24,011 bases of DNA from Tessaracoccus flavescens (GCA_020741375.1 DYZF01000293.1:1-24011); one strand, 5' to 3'. Shown: positions 1 through 7,273, counted from the first letter of the stretch. Made by a program: numbers and translations. Notes: generated from the letters alone by a model not told the origin.

Positions 1-604
1 GTACCGTGTGCAGGCGCGCGGGCTGCGGGGCGTCGTCGTCGAGTTTGTACCACAGCCGCATCCGGCGGTTGTTCTGTAGCGCCTCGAGGCCGGCCTTCAC
101 GTAGGCCAACATGCCGACCTTCTTCTTCAGATCCTCGTCAGTGCTGGACATGATCTGCGCGTCCAGCCCCACCCCGGCCATGACGACGAACGCGGCCTCG
201 TCGACGGCGCCGTCGGGGCGGCGGAGTTCCGCCACGGCCAGATCGACGGGGCGCGCAACCCCGCGGAAGGCCGCGTCCACCGACTCCTCAAGATTGTCGA
301 GCGTCAGCTCCAAGTTCCTCGCGAGGAGATTGCCAGTGCCCTGCGGGCAGAGCCCCATCGGCACGTCGGAGCCGCGCAGCCCCTCGGCGACCGCGCGGAT
401 GGTGCCGTCGCCACCGACGGCCAGCACCACGTCGCAGCCGCGCTCGATGGCTTCCTTCGCCATGCCGGTGCCCGGGTCGTCCTCGGCGGTCTCCAGCCAC
501 ACCGACTCGTCCCACCCGGCCCTTCTGGCGGCAGGATCGACGACCTTGGCGAGTTCCTCGCGGTCGATCTTGGTGGGGTTGAACACGACGGCTGCAGTTG
601 GCAT
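1..604 (-). CDS. Diacylglycerol kinase-family lipid kinase (YegS/DagK-like), 3' end outside window
   Basis: ATP-dependent lipid kinase of the DAGK catalytic domain family, which phosphorylates diacylglycerol or a related membrane lipid at the cytoplasmic face. The first 201 residues are visible; the C-terminal part runs off the left edge. The nucleotide-binding motif GGDGT is at residues 64-68, preceded by a hydrophobic strand (VVLAV), and the second family motif GTGN is at 89-92. The start at 604 is chosen because the N-terminus MPTAAVVFNPTK fits the family's first beta strand and because a GACAAT hexamer ends 6 nt upstream, suggesting a leaderless transcript. It is divergent from the DUF4126 gene. 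The exact lipid substrate cannot be told from sequence; sphingosine-kinase-like or BmrU-like relatives share these motifs. Confidence 0.88.
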   Translation of the reverse strand, partial: MPTAAVVFNPTKIDREELAKVVDPAARRAGWDESVWLETAEDDPGTGMAKEAIERGCDVVLAVGGDGTIRAVAEGLRGSDVPMGLCPQGTGNLLARNLELTLDNLEESVDAAFRGVARPVDLAVAELRRPDGAVDEAAFVVMAGVGLDAQIMSSTDEDLKKKVGMLAYVKAGLEALQNNRRMRLWYKLDDDAPQPARLHTV

Positions 605-610
605 GCGCCC

Positions 611-616
611 ATTGTC
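611..616 (-). promoter_or_regulatory. Candidate -10 of the lipid kinase gene
   Basis: GACAAT on the minus strand lies exactly 6 nt before the ATG at 604, so transcription would begin at or next to the start codon. The hexamer is a weak match to TANNNT, so this is the least certain of the leaderless candidates. Confidence 0.35.
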
Positions 617-732
617 GCTTGTCGGGCCAGGTTCGTGCGAGATGTTTCGGCGAGGCGCTCAGCCCAGCCCCTCAGGGCGGCCTCAGAGGAGAACCCGGGA
701 GGCACTCGAGAGCGAAATCCGGTGCCAGCGCC

Positions 733-738
733 CATAAT
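733..738 (+). promoter_or_regulatory. Candidate -10 of the DUF4126 gene (leaderless)
   Basis: CATAAT, one mismatch from TATAAT, is followed by 7 nt and then the ATG at 746. No Shine-Dalgarno sequence precedes that ATG. The spacing places the transcription start at the start codon. Confidence 0.5.
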
Positions 739-745
739 GTTGCCC

Positions 746-1342
746 ATGGAACTACTCCCCATGACGTTTGCCTCCGGCTGGGCCTCCGGCATCAACGCCT
801 ACGCCACCGTGCTGATCCTCGGCCTGCTCGGCCGGTTCGCCGGGACCGGCGGCGTGCCCGAAGGATTCCAGCGCACCGACGTGCTGATCGTCATGGGCGT
901 GCTGGCACTGGTTGAGTTCGTCGCCGACAAGGTGCCCGTGATCGACTCCATCTGGGACGTCCCGTCCACCGTCATCCGGCCCATCGCCGGCGCGGTCATC
1001 GGCGCCCTCATCGCCGGCGCGAACGGCGACCTGCTCACCATCGCTCTGGCCGCCGTCGGCGGCGTGACGGCGCTCCTGTCACACCTGTCGAAGGCGGGCA
1101 TCAGGCTGGCCGTCAACACCTCGCCCGAGCCGGTGACCAACCTGGGCGCCTCGGTCGCGGGCGACGTCGGCGTGGTTGGCGTGACGACGATGGCCGCGCT
1201 GTTCCCGGTTCCCGCCGCGATCCTGGCCGCGATCCTCCTGATCGCCAGCATCTGGTTGGCCGTGAGTTTGGCGACGAAGATTCGACGGGGTTGGCGCTGG
1301 CTCAAGCGCCGGATCACGCCAGACCCGGAGCCGGTCGCCTAG
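746..1342 (+). CDS. DUF4126 family integral membrane protein
   Basis: Predicted polytopic membrane protein of about 198 residues with the DUF4126 look: an N-terminal FASGWASGINAYATVLILG segment rich in small residues, then further hydrophobic stretches (GAVIGALIAGA, ALAAVGGVTALL, AALFPVPAAILAAILLIASIWLAV) and a basic C-terminal tail ending RRITPDPEPVA. The biochemical role of the family is unknown. An upstream in-frame ATG at 737 lies within the likely -10 region, and a still longer reading from 635 has no family resemblance; 746 is preferred because of the -10/start spacing. It converges on ald with only 6 bp between the stop codons. Confidence 0.8.
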   Translation: MELLPMTFASGWASGINAYATVLILGLLGRFAGTGGVPEGFQRTDVLIVMGVLALVEFVADKVPVIDSIWDVPSTVIRPIAGAVIGALIAGANGDLLTIALAAVGGVTALLSHLSKAGIRLAVNTSPEPVTNLGASVAGDVGVVGVTTMAALFPVPAAILAAILLIASIWLAVSLATKIRRGWRWLKRRITPDPEPVA

Positions 1343-1348
1343 CTCAGC

Positions 1349-2452
1349 TCAGGCCAAGGCCTCCCAGTCGCGGTTGAAGGCCTCCGCCACCGGTCGCGAC
1401 ATGATCTTGCCCGCGTGCGTATTCAGCCCCAACGCGAGGGCGGCGTCGCGCTGCATGGCGGCCTGCCACCCGTGCTCGGCGATCGAGAGGATGTAAGGCA
1501 GCGTCGAGTTGGTCAGCGCGCGCGTCGACGTGTTCGGCACGGCCGCCGGCATGTTGGCGACGCAGTAGTAGAGCGAGTTGTGGACGGGGAACGTCGGGTC
1601 GTCGTGCGTGGTGGGACGGCTGTTCTCGAAGCAACCGCCCTGGTCGATGGCGACGTCGACGAGGACCGAACCGTGCCGCATCTCCGCGACCATGTCGTCG
1701 GTCACCAGCTTCGGGGCCCGGGCTCCGGGGATGAGGACGGTGCCGATGACGAGATCGGCTTGGGCCACCTGTTCCGCGATCGTCGTGGCCGATGAGGCCA
1801 GCTGGTGGACGCGGTCGTCGTAGCGCCAGAAGGCTTGGCGAAGCTTGTCGAGGTCGGTGTCGAGCAGGGTCACGTCGGCGCCCAACCCCAGCGCCATGTT
1901 GGCGGCGTTCTGCCCCGCCACGCCCGCGCCGATGATGACCACCTTGGCCTTCGCGATGCCGGCGATGCCGCCCAGCAGGATGCCGCGACCGCCGCGGTGC
2001 TTCAGCAGCTGACCCGCGCCCACCTGCGGCGCCATGCAGCCTGCCACCTCGCTCATCGGGTAGAGCAGCGGCAGCTGGCCCGACGGCAGCTGAACCGTCT
2101 CGTACGCGATGCCCGTGGTTCCGGCGTCGAGCAGGGCGTCCACCAGCGGCTCGTCGGCGGCGAGATGCAGGTAAGTGAAAAGGGCGAGGTCATCGCGCAG
2201 CCGCGGGTACTCCTCGGCTATCGGTTCCTTCACCTTGAGGACCAGCTCCGCGTCGGCCCAGAGGGTATCCGGGTTATCGACGATGGTGGCGCCGGCGTCG
2301 ACGTACTGCTCATCGGTGAAGCTCGAACCCAGCCCGGCGTCGTGTTCGACGGCGACCTCGTGGCCCCGGCGCGTCAACTCCAGGACGCCCGCGGGAGTCA
2401 GCGCCACCCGGTTCTCCCCGCTCTTGATCTCGACTGGCACACCGATGCGCAT
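1349..2452 (-). CDS. ald: Alanine dehydrogenase
   Basis: NAD-dependent L-alanine dehydrogenase (L-alanine + NAD+ + H2O to pyruvate + NH3 + NADH), cytoplasmic, linking amino-acid catabolism and redox balance. It is 367 residues, the usual family length. The N-terminus MRIGVPVEIKSGENRVALTP is typical of the AlaDh/PNT N-terminal domain; the Rossmann motif GAGVAG lies in the central domain after VVI; NMPAAVPNTSTRALTNSTLP near the C-terminus is a strong family signature. The start at 2452 is set by a GGAG Shine-Dalgarno a few bases upstream; an in-frame ATG at 2482 would add ten residues of no family character. It is divergent from the ArsC-type gene across a 77-bp gap. Confidence 0.95.
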   Translation of the reverse strand: MRIGVPVEIKSGENRVALTPAGVLELTRRGHEVAVEHDAGLGSSFTDEQYVDAGATIVDNPDTLWADAELVLKVKEPIAEEYPRLRDDLALFTYLHLAADEPLVDALLDAGTTGIAYETVQLPSGQLPLLYPMSEVAGCMAPQVGAGQLLKHRGGRGILLGGIAGIAKAKVVIIGAGVAGQNAANMALGLGADVTLLDTDLDKLRQAFWRYDDRVHQLASSATTIAEQVAQADLVIGTVLIPGARAPKLVTDDMVAEMRHGSVLVDVAIDQGGCFENSRPTTHDDPTFPVHNSLYYCVANMPAAVPNTSTRALTNSTLPYILSIAEHGWQAAMQRDAALALGLNTHAGKIMSRPVAEAFNRDWEALA

Positions 2453-2517
2453 TCCTGCTCCTCGTTCTTGGGTGCAGATCACGTTACTCTCGGGCGCGCC
2501 CGCGGGTGGCTGATCGG

Positions 2518-2523
2518 TAGGTT
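2518..2523 (+). promoter_or_regulatory. Candidate -10 of the ArsC/Spx-type gene (leaderless)
   Basis: TAGGTT is followed by 6 nt (GGGTGC) and the ATG at 2530, with no Shine-Dalgarno. The same hexamer and spacing recur before cydA. Confidence 0.5.
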
Positions 2524-2529
2524 GGGTGC

Positions 2530-2883
2530 ATGAGTGAGATCACGATTCTGCACAACCCGCGTTGCTCCACGTCGCGGGCCGCGCTCGACGCCGTCGAAGG
2601 CTCGGGGCTTGAAGCCGATGTCGTCAACTACCTGAAGTCGCCGCTGACCGAGAGCGAGTGGTTGGACGTGATCCGCAAGCTCGACGGCGACCCCACCGCC
2701 CTCGTGCGGCGCGACCCCAGCTTCCAGCGGTCCGGCCTCAGTGACGACGACGTCGCGACGGCGGAGCAGGTGGCGGCAGTGTTGGCTGAGCGGCCGGAAC
2801 TGGCGCAGCGGCCAGTGCTGATCCGAGGTGACCGCGCGATCATCGGTCGGCCGAAGGACGCCGTCGGACCGTTCTTGGCCTAA
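2530..2883 (+). CDS. ArsC/Spx-family arsenate reductase-like protein (thioredoxin fold)
   Basis: A 117-residue protein of the E. coli-type ArsC family, which reduces arsenate to arsenite through a Cys-As adduct resolved by a glutaredoxin. The active-site loop HNPRCSTS carries Cys12, and three arginines fall at residues 60, 94 and 107, the positions of the catalytic arginines of E. coli plasmid ArsC; the C-terminal block RPVLIRGDRAIIGRP is typical. These residues argue for real reductase chemistry rather than an Spx/MgsR regulator. No arsR, arsB or acr3 is nearby, so a role in arsenate resistance is inferred. Actinobacteria generally use mycothiol instead of glutathione, so the reductant may be a mycoredoxin. 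Confidence 0.85.
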   Translation: MSEITILHNPRCSTSRAALDAVEGSGLEADVVNYLKSPLTESEWLDVIRKLDGDPTALVRRDPSFQRSGLSDDDVATAEQVAAVLAERPELAQRPVLIRGDRAIIGRPKDAVGPFLA

Positions 2884-2922
2884 CCGTCGGGAAAAAGGCC
2901 GCTCGACGGGGTCTCTCAGCCA

Positions 2923-2946
2923 CGATTCGCGGCGTGTCGCGAATCG
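2923..2946. terminator. Perfect 9-bp hairpin downstream of the ArsC-type gene
   Basis: CGATTCGCG (2923-2931) and its exact complement CGCGAATCG (2938-2946) flank a 6-nt loop. It sits 40 bp after the stop codon. There is no T-tract, so termination is only suggested. Confidence 0.35.
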
Positions 2947-2970
2947 AGCGCACCGAATCCCAGATCGACG

Positions 2971-3008
2971 CGAACTGCCCGGGCCCGCTGAGGGTCCCGG
3001 GCAGTTCG
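2971..3008. terminator. Strong 13-bp GC hairpin, probable shared bidirectional terminator
   Basis: CGAACTGCCCGGG (2971-2983) pairs perfectly with CCCGGGCAGTTCG (2996-3008) around a 12-nt loop. It lies between the convergent ArsC-type gene and the broken exported-protein gene. GC-rich hairpins without U-tracts are the usual putative intrinsic terminators in high-GC Actinobacteria. Confidence 0.65.
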
Positions 3009-3268
3009 GTTGGCGCGCGAGGCGCGGTCAGCGGCCGGTGCTGGGCAGTCCTGGTCGCGGCTTGGCTGGCGTTGGCGGTCACCTGCGGTAGCGACGACGT
3101 GAGGTCCCACTCCTGCGCGGCGACGACGCCGGGGCCGGCGGCGTTCGGATCCACCGTTGGATTCGACTTCATTGACGACGATGGCGGGGACGTCGGCCTG
3201 GGCGATCAGCGGGAACATTCCGGCTGCCAGCCCTCTACGAGCGCCAGCGCGAGGGCGGTCTTGCGCAT
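3009..3268 (-). pseudogene. Remnant of an exported lamin-tail-domain (LTD) protein
   Basis: The ATG at 3268 has an excellent Shine-Dalgarno (AGGAG, 5 nt spacing) and begins MRKTALALAL, the n- and h-region of a signal peptide, but that frame stops after 21 codons. A one-base frame change near 3232-3240 restores LAAGMFPLIAQA, followed by DVPAIVVNEVESNGG (down to about 3147). So the intact ancestor had a complete signal peptide with an AQA cleavage site and then the VVNEVESNG opening typical of bacterial lamin-tail domains, found in secreted nucleases and phosphatases. Beyond that point no frame keeps the LTD pattern, and a GC hairpin follows at once, so most of the gene seems to be deleted. The LTD assignment rests on about 10 residues. 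Confidence 0.6.
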
Positions 3269-3308
3269 ATGTGCTCCTAGTCAGGGGTATCGACGCGATC
3301 CAAACAGC

Positions 3309-3352
3309 CCCAGGTGAAGGGTGAGGGACGGATCGGTTAACGACCGGTGAAG
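3309..3352 (-). promoter_or_regulatory. PHO-box-like array of four 11-bp direct repeats
   Basis: Read on the minus strand from 3352, four contiguous 11-mers appear: CTTCACCGGTC, GTTAACCGATC, CGTCCCTCACC, CTTCACCTGGG. Three of them match the GTTCACC core with one mismatch each; the third is degenerate. Streptomyces PhoP boxes are built of 11-nt direct-repeat units with this core. The array ends 40 bp before the start codon of the LTD remnant, a sensible activator position. Confidence 0.5.
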
Positions 3353-3404
3353 AGGAGGCGGAGTACGACGACGTGGTCGCGGCGGGCGCCGGTGGTGCTG
3401 GGCT

Positions 3405-4004
3405 CTAGCTCAGGGCGCCGATCTGCTGGAGCCAGACGCGGGTGTCGGCGTCGTCCACCCAGACATGGCCGGCCCAACCGGCGTCGACGGCGGCTTGGAC
3501 GTTGGCGGGCTTGTCGTCGATGAAGGCGATCTCGCTGGGCTCAGGGCCCAGTTCGCCGGTGACGAGGTGGTAAATCTCGGGCTCCGGCTTCACATGCCCA
3601 AGGACGCCGGAGACGAACAGATGATCAACGTAACGTCGCCAGGGTGCGCCCTCTACCGCGTCGAACATCACACGCGGGGCGTTTGAGAGGACGGCGACGA
3701 TGTGGCCCGCCCGCTGGCAGTCCATCAGGAGCGCCTCTGCCGATGCTCTGATGCCAACCCAGATCGAGGAGTCGAGCGTGCCGAGTTCCACGGCCAGCGC
3801 ATCGTCGCCGTCGATCCCGAGAGCGCCGAGCAGTGGTAACCAGTAGTCGGCATCGCTGGAGCCGCCGTCGTAGGCCTGCCGGCCGTTCCAGTAGTGCTGG
3901 TTCAGCTCAGCCTCGCTGACCCCGATTCGCTGGGCCAGCGTGGGCATGAGTGAGGGAGGCGAGGAGAGCACCTCGCCGAGGTCGAAGACGACGGCCTTGA
4001 TCAT
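3405..4004 (-). CDS. HAD-superfamily (subfamily IA-like) hydrolase
   Basis: Predicted small-molecule phosphatase of 199 residues. HAD motif I is FDLGEVL with the nucleophile Asp8; the usual second Asp of DxD is Gly10, as in the YihX/epoxide-hydrolase-N-terminal branch (FDLGxV). Motif II is LSNA, motif III the Lys in VKPEPEIY and motif IV FIDDKPANVQAA. A cap domain (about residues 15-85) lies between motifs I and II. The substrate is unknown; sugar phosphates are typical for the branch. It starts 32 bp after wecB on the same strand but has its own -10 (TAAGCT) 7 nt before the ATG, so it may be transcribed both ways. Confidence 0.85.
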   Translation of the reverse strand: MIKAVVFDLGEVLSSPPSLMPTLAQRIGVSEAELNQHYWNGRQAYDGGSSDADYWLPLLGALGIDGDDALAVELGTLDSSIWVGIRASAEALLMDCQRAGHIVAVLSNAPRVMFDAVEGAPWRRYVDHLFVSGVLGHVKPEPEIYHLVTGELGPEPSEIAFIDDKPANVQAAVDAGWAGHVWVDDADTRVWLQQIGALS

Positions 4005-4011
4005 GGCCCCG

Positions 4012-4017
4012 AGCTTA
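4012..4017 (-). promoter_or_regulatory. Candidate -10 of the HAD hydrolase gene (leaderless)
   Basis: TAAGCT on the minus strand is 7 nt from the ATG at 4004. No Shine-Dalgarno precedes the start. Confidence 0.45.
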
Positions 4018-4036
4018 GGCTGCTCGACGGACGTGA

Positions 4037-5185
4037 TTACGAGGCGTCGAAATCCGCCATGCGCTGGCCGACGCCGAGGAGTTCGGCGATCGCTGCGACG
4101 CTTCGTTCGGACGCACGGCCATCGCCGTACGGGTTCACGGCCCGGGACATGGCGGTGTAGGCGGACTCGTCATCGATCAAGAGGCTGACCTCTTCGACGA
4201 TGCGCGCGGTTTCGGTGCCGATGAGCTTGACGGTGCCGGCATGCACGGCCTCGGGGCGCTCCGTGTTCTCACGCAGGACGAGGACGGGCTTGCCGAAGCT
4301 GGGCGCCTCTTCCTGAACGCCCCCGCTGTCGGTGAGGACGATGGAGGCCCACTTCTGCGCGTGCACGAACTCTTGGTACTCCATCGGTTCGCACACCACC
4401 ACGTTCTCGAGGCCCTCGACGGCGGGGCCGACGTTCTCCAGAACCAGCGGATTCTTGTGAGCGGGGAACACGATCAACCACTCGGGGTACTTGCGTGCGA
4501 TCTCGGCTGCGGCTTCGCCGATGCGTCGCATCGGTTCTCCCCAGTTCTCTCGACGGTGGGTGGTGAGCAGGATCATCTTGCGGCCGGCCTCGTGCTCCTG
4601 GCGGAGGCGCTTGTCGCTGAAGGCGACCTCGTGCGATGCCGTCCAGTTGAGCGCGTCGATGACCGTGTTGCCCGATACGACCACCTTCTGAGGATCGATG
4701 CCCTCACGCAGGAGGTTGTCGCGCGAGGCAGAGGTGGGCGCGAGGTGGAGCGACGTCACCTGTCCCGCGATGCGCCGGTTGGCCTCCTCCGGGAAGGGCG
4801 AGTGGATGTCGCCGGAGCGGAGACCCGCCTCCAAGTGGATCACGGGGATGAGTCGGTAGAAGCACGCGATGGCAGCGACGGCGACCGTCGTCGTGTCGCC
4901 CTGAACCACGACGGCGGCGGGCTGCTCTGCCTCGAGCACGGGATCGAGCTTCTCGAGGATGCGGGAGGCCAGCTGGTTCAAGGTTGCCCCAGACTTGAAG
5001 ACCTTGAGATCAAGATCCGGCGTGATACCGAACCACGAGTTGACCTGATCCATCATCTCTCGGTGCTGGCCGGTGCTGACGACGAACGGCTTCAGAACGT
5101 CTGAGACTTCCAGTGCTTTGATCAACGGCGCAACCTTGACCGCCTCTGGGCGCGTGCCATAGATGACCATGATTTTCTTCGGCAT
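4037..5185 (-). CDS. wecB: UDP-N-acetylglucosamine 2-epimerase (non-hydrolysing)
   Basis: Interconverts UDP-GlcNAc and UDP-ManNAc, supplying ManNAc units for cell-wall glycopolymers or polysaccharide. The 382 residues cover the whole family fold. Visible signatures are GTRPEAVKVAPL near the N-terminus, QGDTTTV, HLEAGLRSGDIHSPFPEE, TTHRRENWG with the catalytic-region His, and LTDSGGVQEEAPSFGKPVLVLRENTERPE, which is the UDP-binding region. The ATG at 5185 has an AAGGGGAA Shine-Dalgarno. No dehydrogenase (wecC) or polymer-synthesis gene is adjacent, so the destination of the ManNAc is unknown. The downstream HAD phosphatase is 32 bp away. Confidence 0.95.
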   Translation of the reverse strand: MPKKIMVIYGTRPEAVKVAPLIKALEVSDVLKPFVVSTGQHREMMDQVNSWFGITPDLDLKVFKSGATLNQLASRILEKLDPVLEAEQPAAVVVQGDTTTVAVAAIACFYRLIPVIHLEAGLRSGDIHSPFPEEANRRIAGQVTSLHLAPTSASRDNLLREGIDPQKVVVSGNTVIDALNWTASHEVAFSDKRLRQEHEAGRKMILLTTHRRENWGEPMRRIGEAAAEIARKYPEWLIVFPAHKNPLVLENVGPAVEGLENVVVCEPMEYQEFVHAQKWASIVLTDSGGVQEEAPSFGKPVLVLRENTERPEAVHAGTVKLIGTETARIVEEVSLLIDDESAYTAMSRAVNPYGDGRASERSVAAIAELLGVGQRMADFDAS

Positions 5186-5238
5186 TGATCTTTCCCCTTG
5201 CCAGATCGCCCGCTCGTGCGGCTTTCTTACCCATGCGA

Positions 5239-5244
5239 ACTATA
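5239..5244 (-). promoter_or_regulatory. Candidate -10 of wecB
   Basis: TATAGT on the minus strand lies about 53 bp before the ATG and would give a 5' leader of roughly 46 nt that includes the wecB Shine-Dalgarno. No convincing -35 is seen. Confidence 0.35.
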
Positions 5245-5328
5245 GCCATATGGATCTTGGGGCGTGACGCCGCTGAAAGCCTCAAGTTGATCGCACAAAC
5301 GGCGTCCTCTGAGGGCCGTGGATGGGAT

Positions 5329-5832
5329 CTAGAGGGCGATGTCGAAGCTCTGCAGGCGGGGCTTCTTGGCGAGGGCACCGCGGAGGGGAGCCACGCCGTC
5401 GGGGCCCAAGGCCTCCACGAAGCCCGACACCAGCGCCTGGGGCAGCCTCGCCGCTGGGCCGTCTATGGCCTTGCTCGCCTCCAGAGCCATCAGGGTGTCC
5501 ACCACCTCGATCGCCGCCTTCCCATGGACCTCCTCGATCGGCAAACGCTTCAGCCCGAGCAGCGTGCTCGTGTACTGCGGGTCGGTCAACGAGGTGGCGA
5601 AGTACAGCCGGGCTGCGTCTCGCAGGTGAGCCACGACGGCGTCCTCGCCGGCGGATCCCAGTGCGGCCGCCACGGCGCGATCCTTGAAGAAGCGAACGAT
5701 GGTGCGCCGCGCGTCGGCGTGCTGGCGCGCATCAGCCAGCAGGTTCACCCAGAGGCCGAGGAACCTGTCGCCGCCGTTCTTGGCGTAGCGGGCGCGCTGC
5801 AGGTCTGGGTGCACGGGTGCGTCGTCGGTCAT
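5329..5832 (-). CDS. Conserved-looking hypothetical protein, 167 aa
   Basis: I do not recognise the family with confidence. The protein is soluble, mostly helical in character and slightly charged, without a signal peptide or membrane segment. Features include an early RYAKNGGDRFLGLWVNLLADA segment, a central FATSLTDPQYTSTLLGLKRL segment and repeated Ala/Leu-rich helices. The reading frame is supported by GC-rich third positions, a start at 5832 with TAGCGT exactly 6 nt upstream, and placement between wecB and mutY on the same strand (54 bp from the mutY stop). No catalytic motif is evident and no function is proposed. Confidence 0.7.
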   Translation of the reverse strand: MTDDAPVHPDLQRARYAKNGGDRFLGLWVNLLADARQHADARRTIVRFFKDRAVAAALGSAGEDAVVAHLRDAARLYFATSLTDPQYTSTLLGLKRLPIEEVHGKAAIEVVDTLMALEASKAIDGPAARLPQALVSGFVEALGPDGVAPLRGALAKKPRLQSFDIAL

Positions 5833-5838
5833 GGCGCA

Positions 5839-5844
5839 ACGCTA
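5839..5844 (-). promoter_or_regulatory. Candidate -10 of the 167-aa protein gene (leaderless)
   Basis: TAGCGT on the minus strand, 6 nt before the ATG at 5832. The same hexamer at the same distance precedes fumC and the glycerate kinase gene. Confidence 0.55.
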
Positions 5845-5886
5845 CAGCCCTGCCCAGAGGCCTCGGGTAGCCCTCCTCGGACAGCG

Positions 5887-6747
5887 CTACGGCAGCGTCA
5901 GGCCGCGACCGGTGTCGACGGCGAGCCCGTCGGCCACCAGCGTGGCCGCGCAGGCCTCCAGTTGCACCCGGTCCGGCCAGACCACGTCTGCCAGAGCGAC
6001 GGGGGCGTCCGTGCCGCGCAGCGCGGCCATGATCCGCCCCCGGCATTGCCGATCAGTGCCCTCCCACGGCTGGGCCACGCGTTCCGGGCCGTCCCACGCG
6101 GGCTTGCCCGCCGCGACCCACGCGCACAGGTCCATCACCGGACAGGCCTCGCAGCGCGGGTTGGCGGCGGTGCAGACGAGCGCACCCAGCTCCATCGCGG
6201 ACACCGACCACAGCGCGGCGTCGGAGTCGCCGTCGGGCACGAACTCCCAGGCACGGGCCCGCTCCACGGCGGTCTCGCTGCGGTGGGGGAATTCGACGCC
6301 GCCGTCGACTCTGGCGAGGACCCGACGAATGTTGGTGTCCAGCACGAGGGAGCGACGCCCGAACGCGAACGCCATCACTGCCGCCGCGGTGTATCGACCG
6401 ATGCCTGGGAGCGCCAGGAGCGCGGCCTCGTCGTCGGGGACCCGCCCTCCGTGATCGTCGGCGATCGCCCGTGCCGTCTCCTGCAGGCGCAGGGCTCGGC
6501 GGGGGTAGCCCAACCGGCCCCAGGCTCGGAGGACGTCCGCGGTCGCGGCTTCGGCCAGATGGGACGGCTCAGGCCAGCGCTCCATCCACGCTTCCCACAG
6601 GGGCGCGACGCGCGCAGCCGGGGTCTGTTGACACATCACTTCGCTGACCAGAACACCCCACGGGGTGGTGTCCGCACGACGCCACGGCAGGTCGCGCTCG
6701 TGCGCGGCGTACCAAGCGCTCACCCGCGGGAACAGATCGTCGATCAC
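5887..6747 (-). CDS. mutY: A/G-specific adenine glycosylase
   Basis: Base-excision repair enzyme that removes adenine mispaired with 8-oxoguanine. It is 286 residues. The HhH-GPD domain contains the catalytic Glu36 in SEVMCQQT, the helix-hairpin-helix LPGIGRYTAAAV (113-124) and Asp137 in LDTNIRRVLAR, matching E. coli Glu37 and Asp138. The [4Fe-4S] ligands are Cys192, 199, 202 and 208 (C-x6-C-x2-C-x5-C). The C-terminal region after the cluster is only about 78 residues, shorter than the E. coli MutT-like 8-oxoG recognition domain, as in other short actinobacterial MutY proteins. The start codon is GTG; a weak CAGACT hexamer lies 7 nt upstream. Confidence 0.95.
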   Translation of the reverse strand: MIDDLFPRVSAWYAAHERDLPWRRADTTPWGVLVSEVMCQQTPAARVAPLWEAWMERWPEPSHLAEAATADVLRAWGRLGYPRRALRLQETARAIADDHGGRVPDDEAALLALPGIGRYTAAAVMAFAFGRRSLVLDTNIRRVLARVDGGVEFPHRSETAVERARAWEFVPDGDSDAALWSVSAMELGALVCTAANPRCEACPVMDLCAWVAAGKPAWDGPERVAQPWEGTDRQCRGRIMAALRGTDAPVALADVVWPDRVQLEACAATLVADGLAVDTGRGLTLP

Positions 6748-6812
6748 GCCGACGAGTCTGCCAGCGGTCTCACCGTCGACGGATGGGCGGGAGGCGACGG
6801 TGTCCCAGCGCT

Positions 6813-7247
6813 TCAGCGCGATACCGGCTCCACGCCCAGCTCGGCCAGGATGGCGAGCACGCGCTCCTTCAGTTCGTCGCGGATGAGCCGCATCCGCTCC
6901 TCGCCGTCAATGCCGCGCAGGCTGGGCTCGTCGGTGTCCCACACCTCGACGGCGGCCTTCATGCCGTCAACGGGCTCCACCTGGGCCTCAGTGCCGACGA
7001 CCACGACGCGATCCGCCCGTGCCAGCAGCTCGGGATCCAAGCCCTTGGGGTATTCGCCGTCGAAGGTGGCGCCCAATTCCGCGACCGAGTCTGCGGATTC
7101 TTGGTTCAGCTTGCTGCCGGGCTGGGTGCCCGCGGAGTGCACGTCGACGGCGTCGCCCCCGAAGTGCCGGGCGAGGGCGGCCGCCATCTGCGACTTGCCG
7201 CCGTTCTTGACGCAGACGAACAGGAGAGTGGGCGTGTGGTCTGTCAT
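6813..7247 (-). CDS. Low-molecular-weight-phosphatase-type arsenate reductase, probably mycothiol dependent
   Basis: A 144-residue protein with the LMW-PTPase fold. The phosphate-binding loop is [13 protein letters not shown] with Cys12 as nucleophile; the usual CX5R arginine is Lys18. The acid loop WDTDEPS contains the catalytic Asp-Pro region. Cys12 is the only cysteine, which fits the mycothiol/mycoredoxin type (as in Corynebacterium ArsC1/2) rather than the thioredoxin-coupled type that needs a Cys relay. The ATG at 7247 is chosen because AAAGG lies 8 nt upstream; an earlier in-frame ATG at 7277 overlaps the end of dnaB. It follows dnaB by 26 bp, so it is probably cotranscribed. A plain tyrosine phosphatase is the alternative. 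Confidence 0.85.
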   Translation of the reverse strand: MTDHTPTLLFVCVKNGGKSQMAAALARHFGGDAVDVHSAGTQPGSKLNQESADSVAELGATFDGEYPKGLDPELLARADRVVVVGTEAQVEPVDGMKAAVEVWDTDEPSLRGIDGEERMRLIRDELKERVLAILAELGVEPVSR

Positions 7248-7273
7248 CGGGTGCCTTTCGCTGGGGCGGTGGA

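Noticed and set aside
2884..3404. Small overlapping frames on both strands taken as genes
   Set aside because: Apart from the signal-peptide/LTD remnant none shows homology, a ribosome site or a consistent frame.
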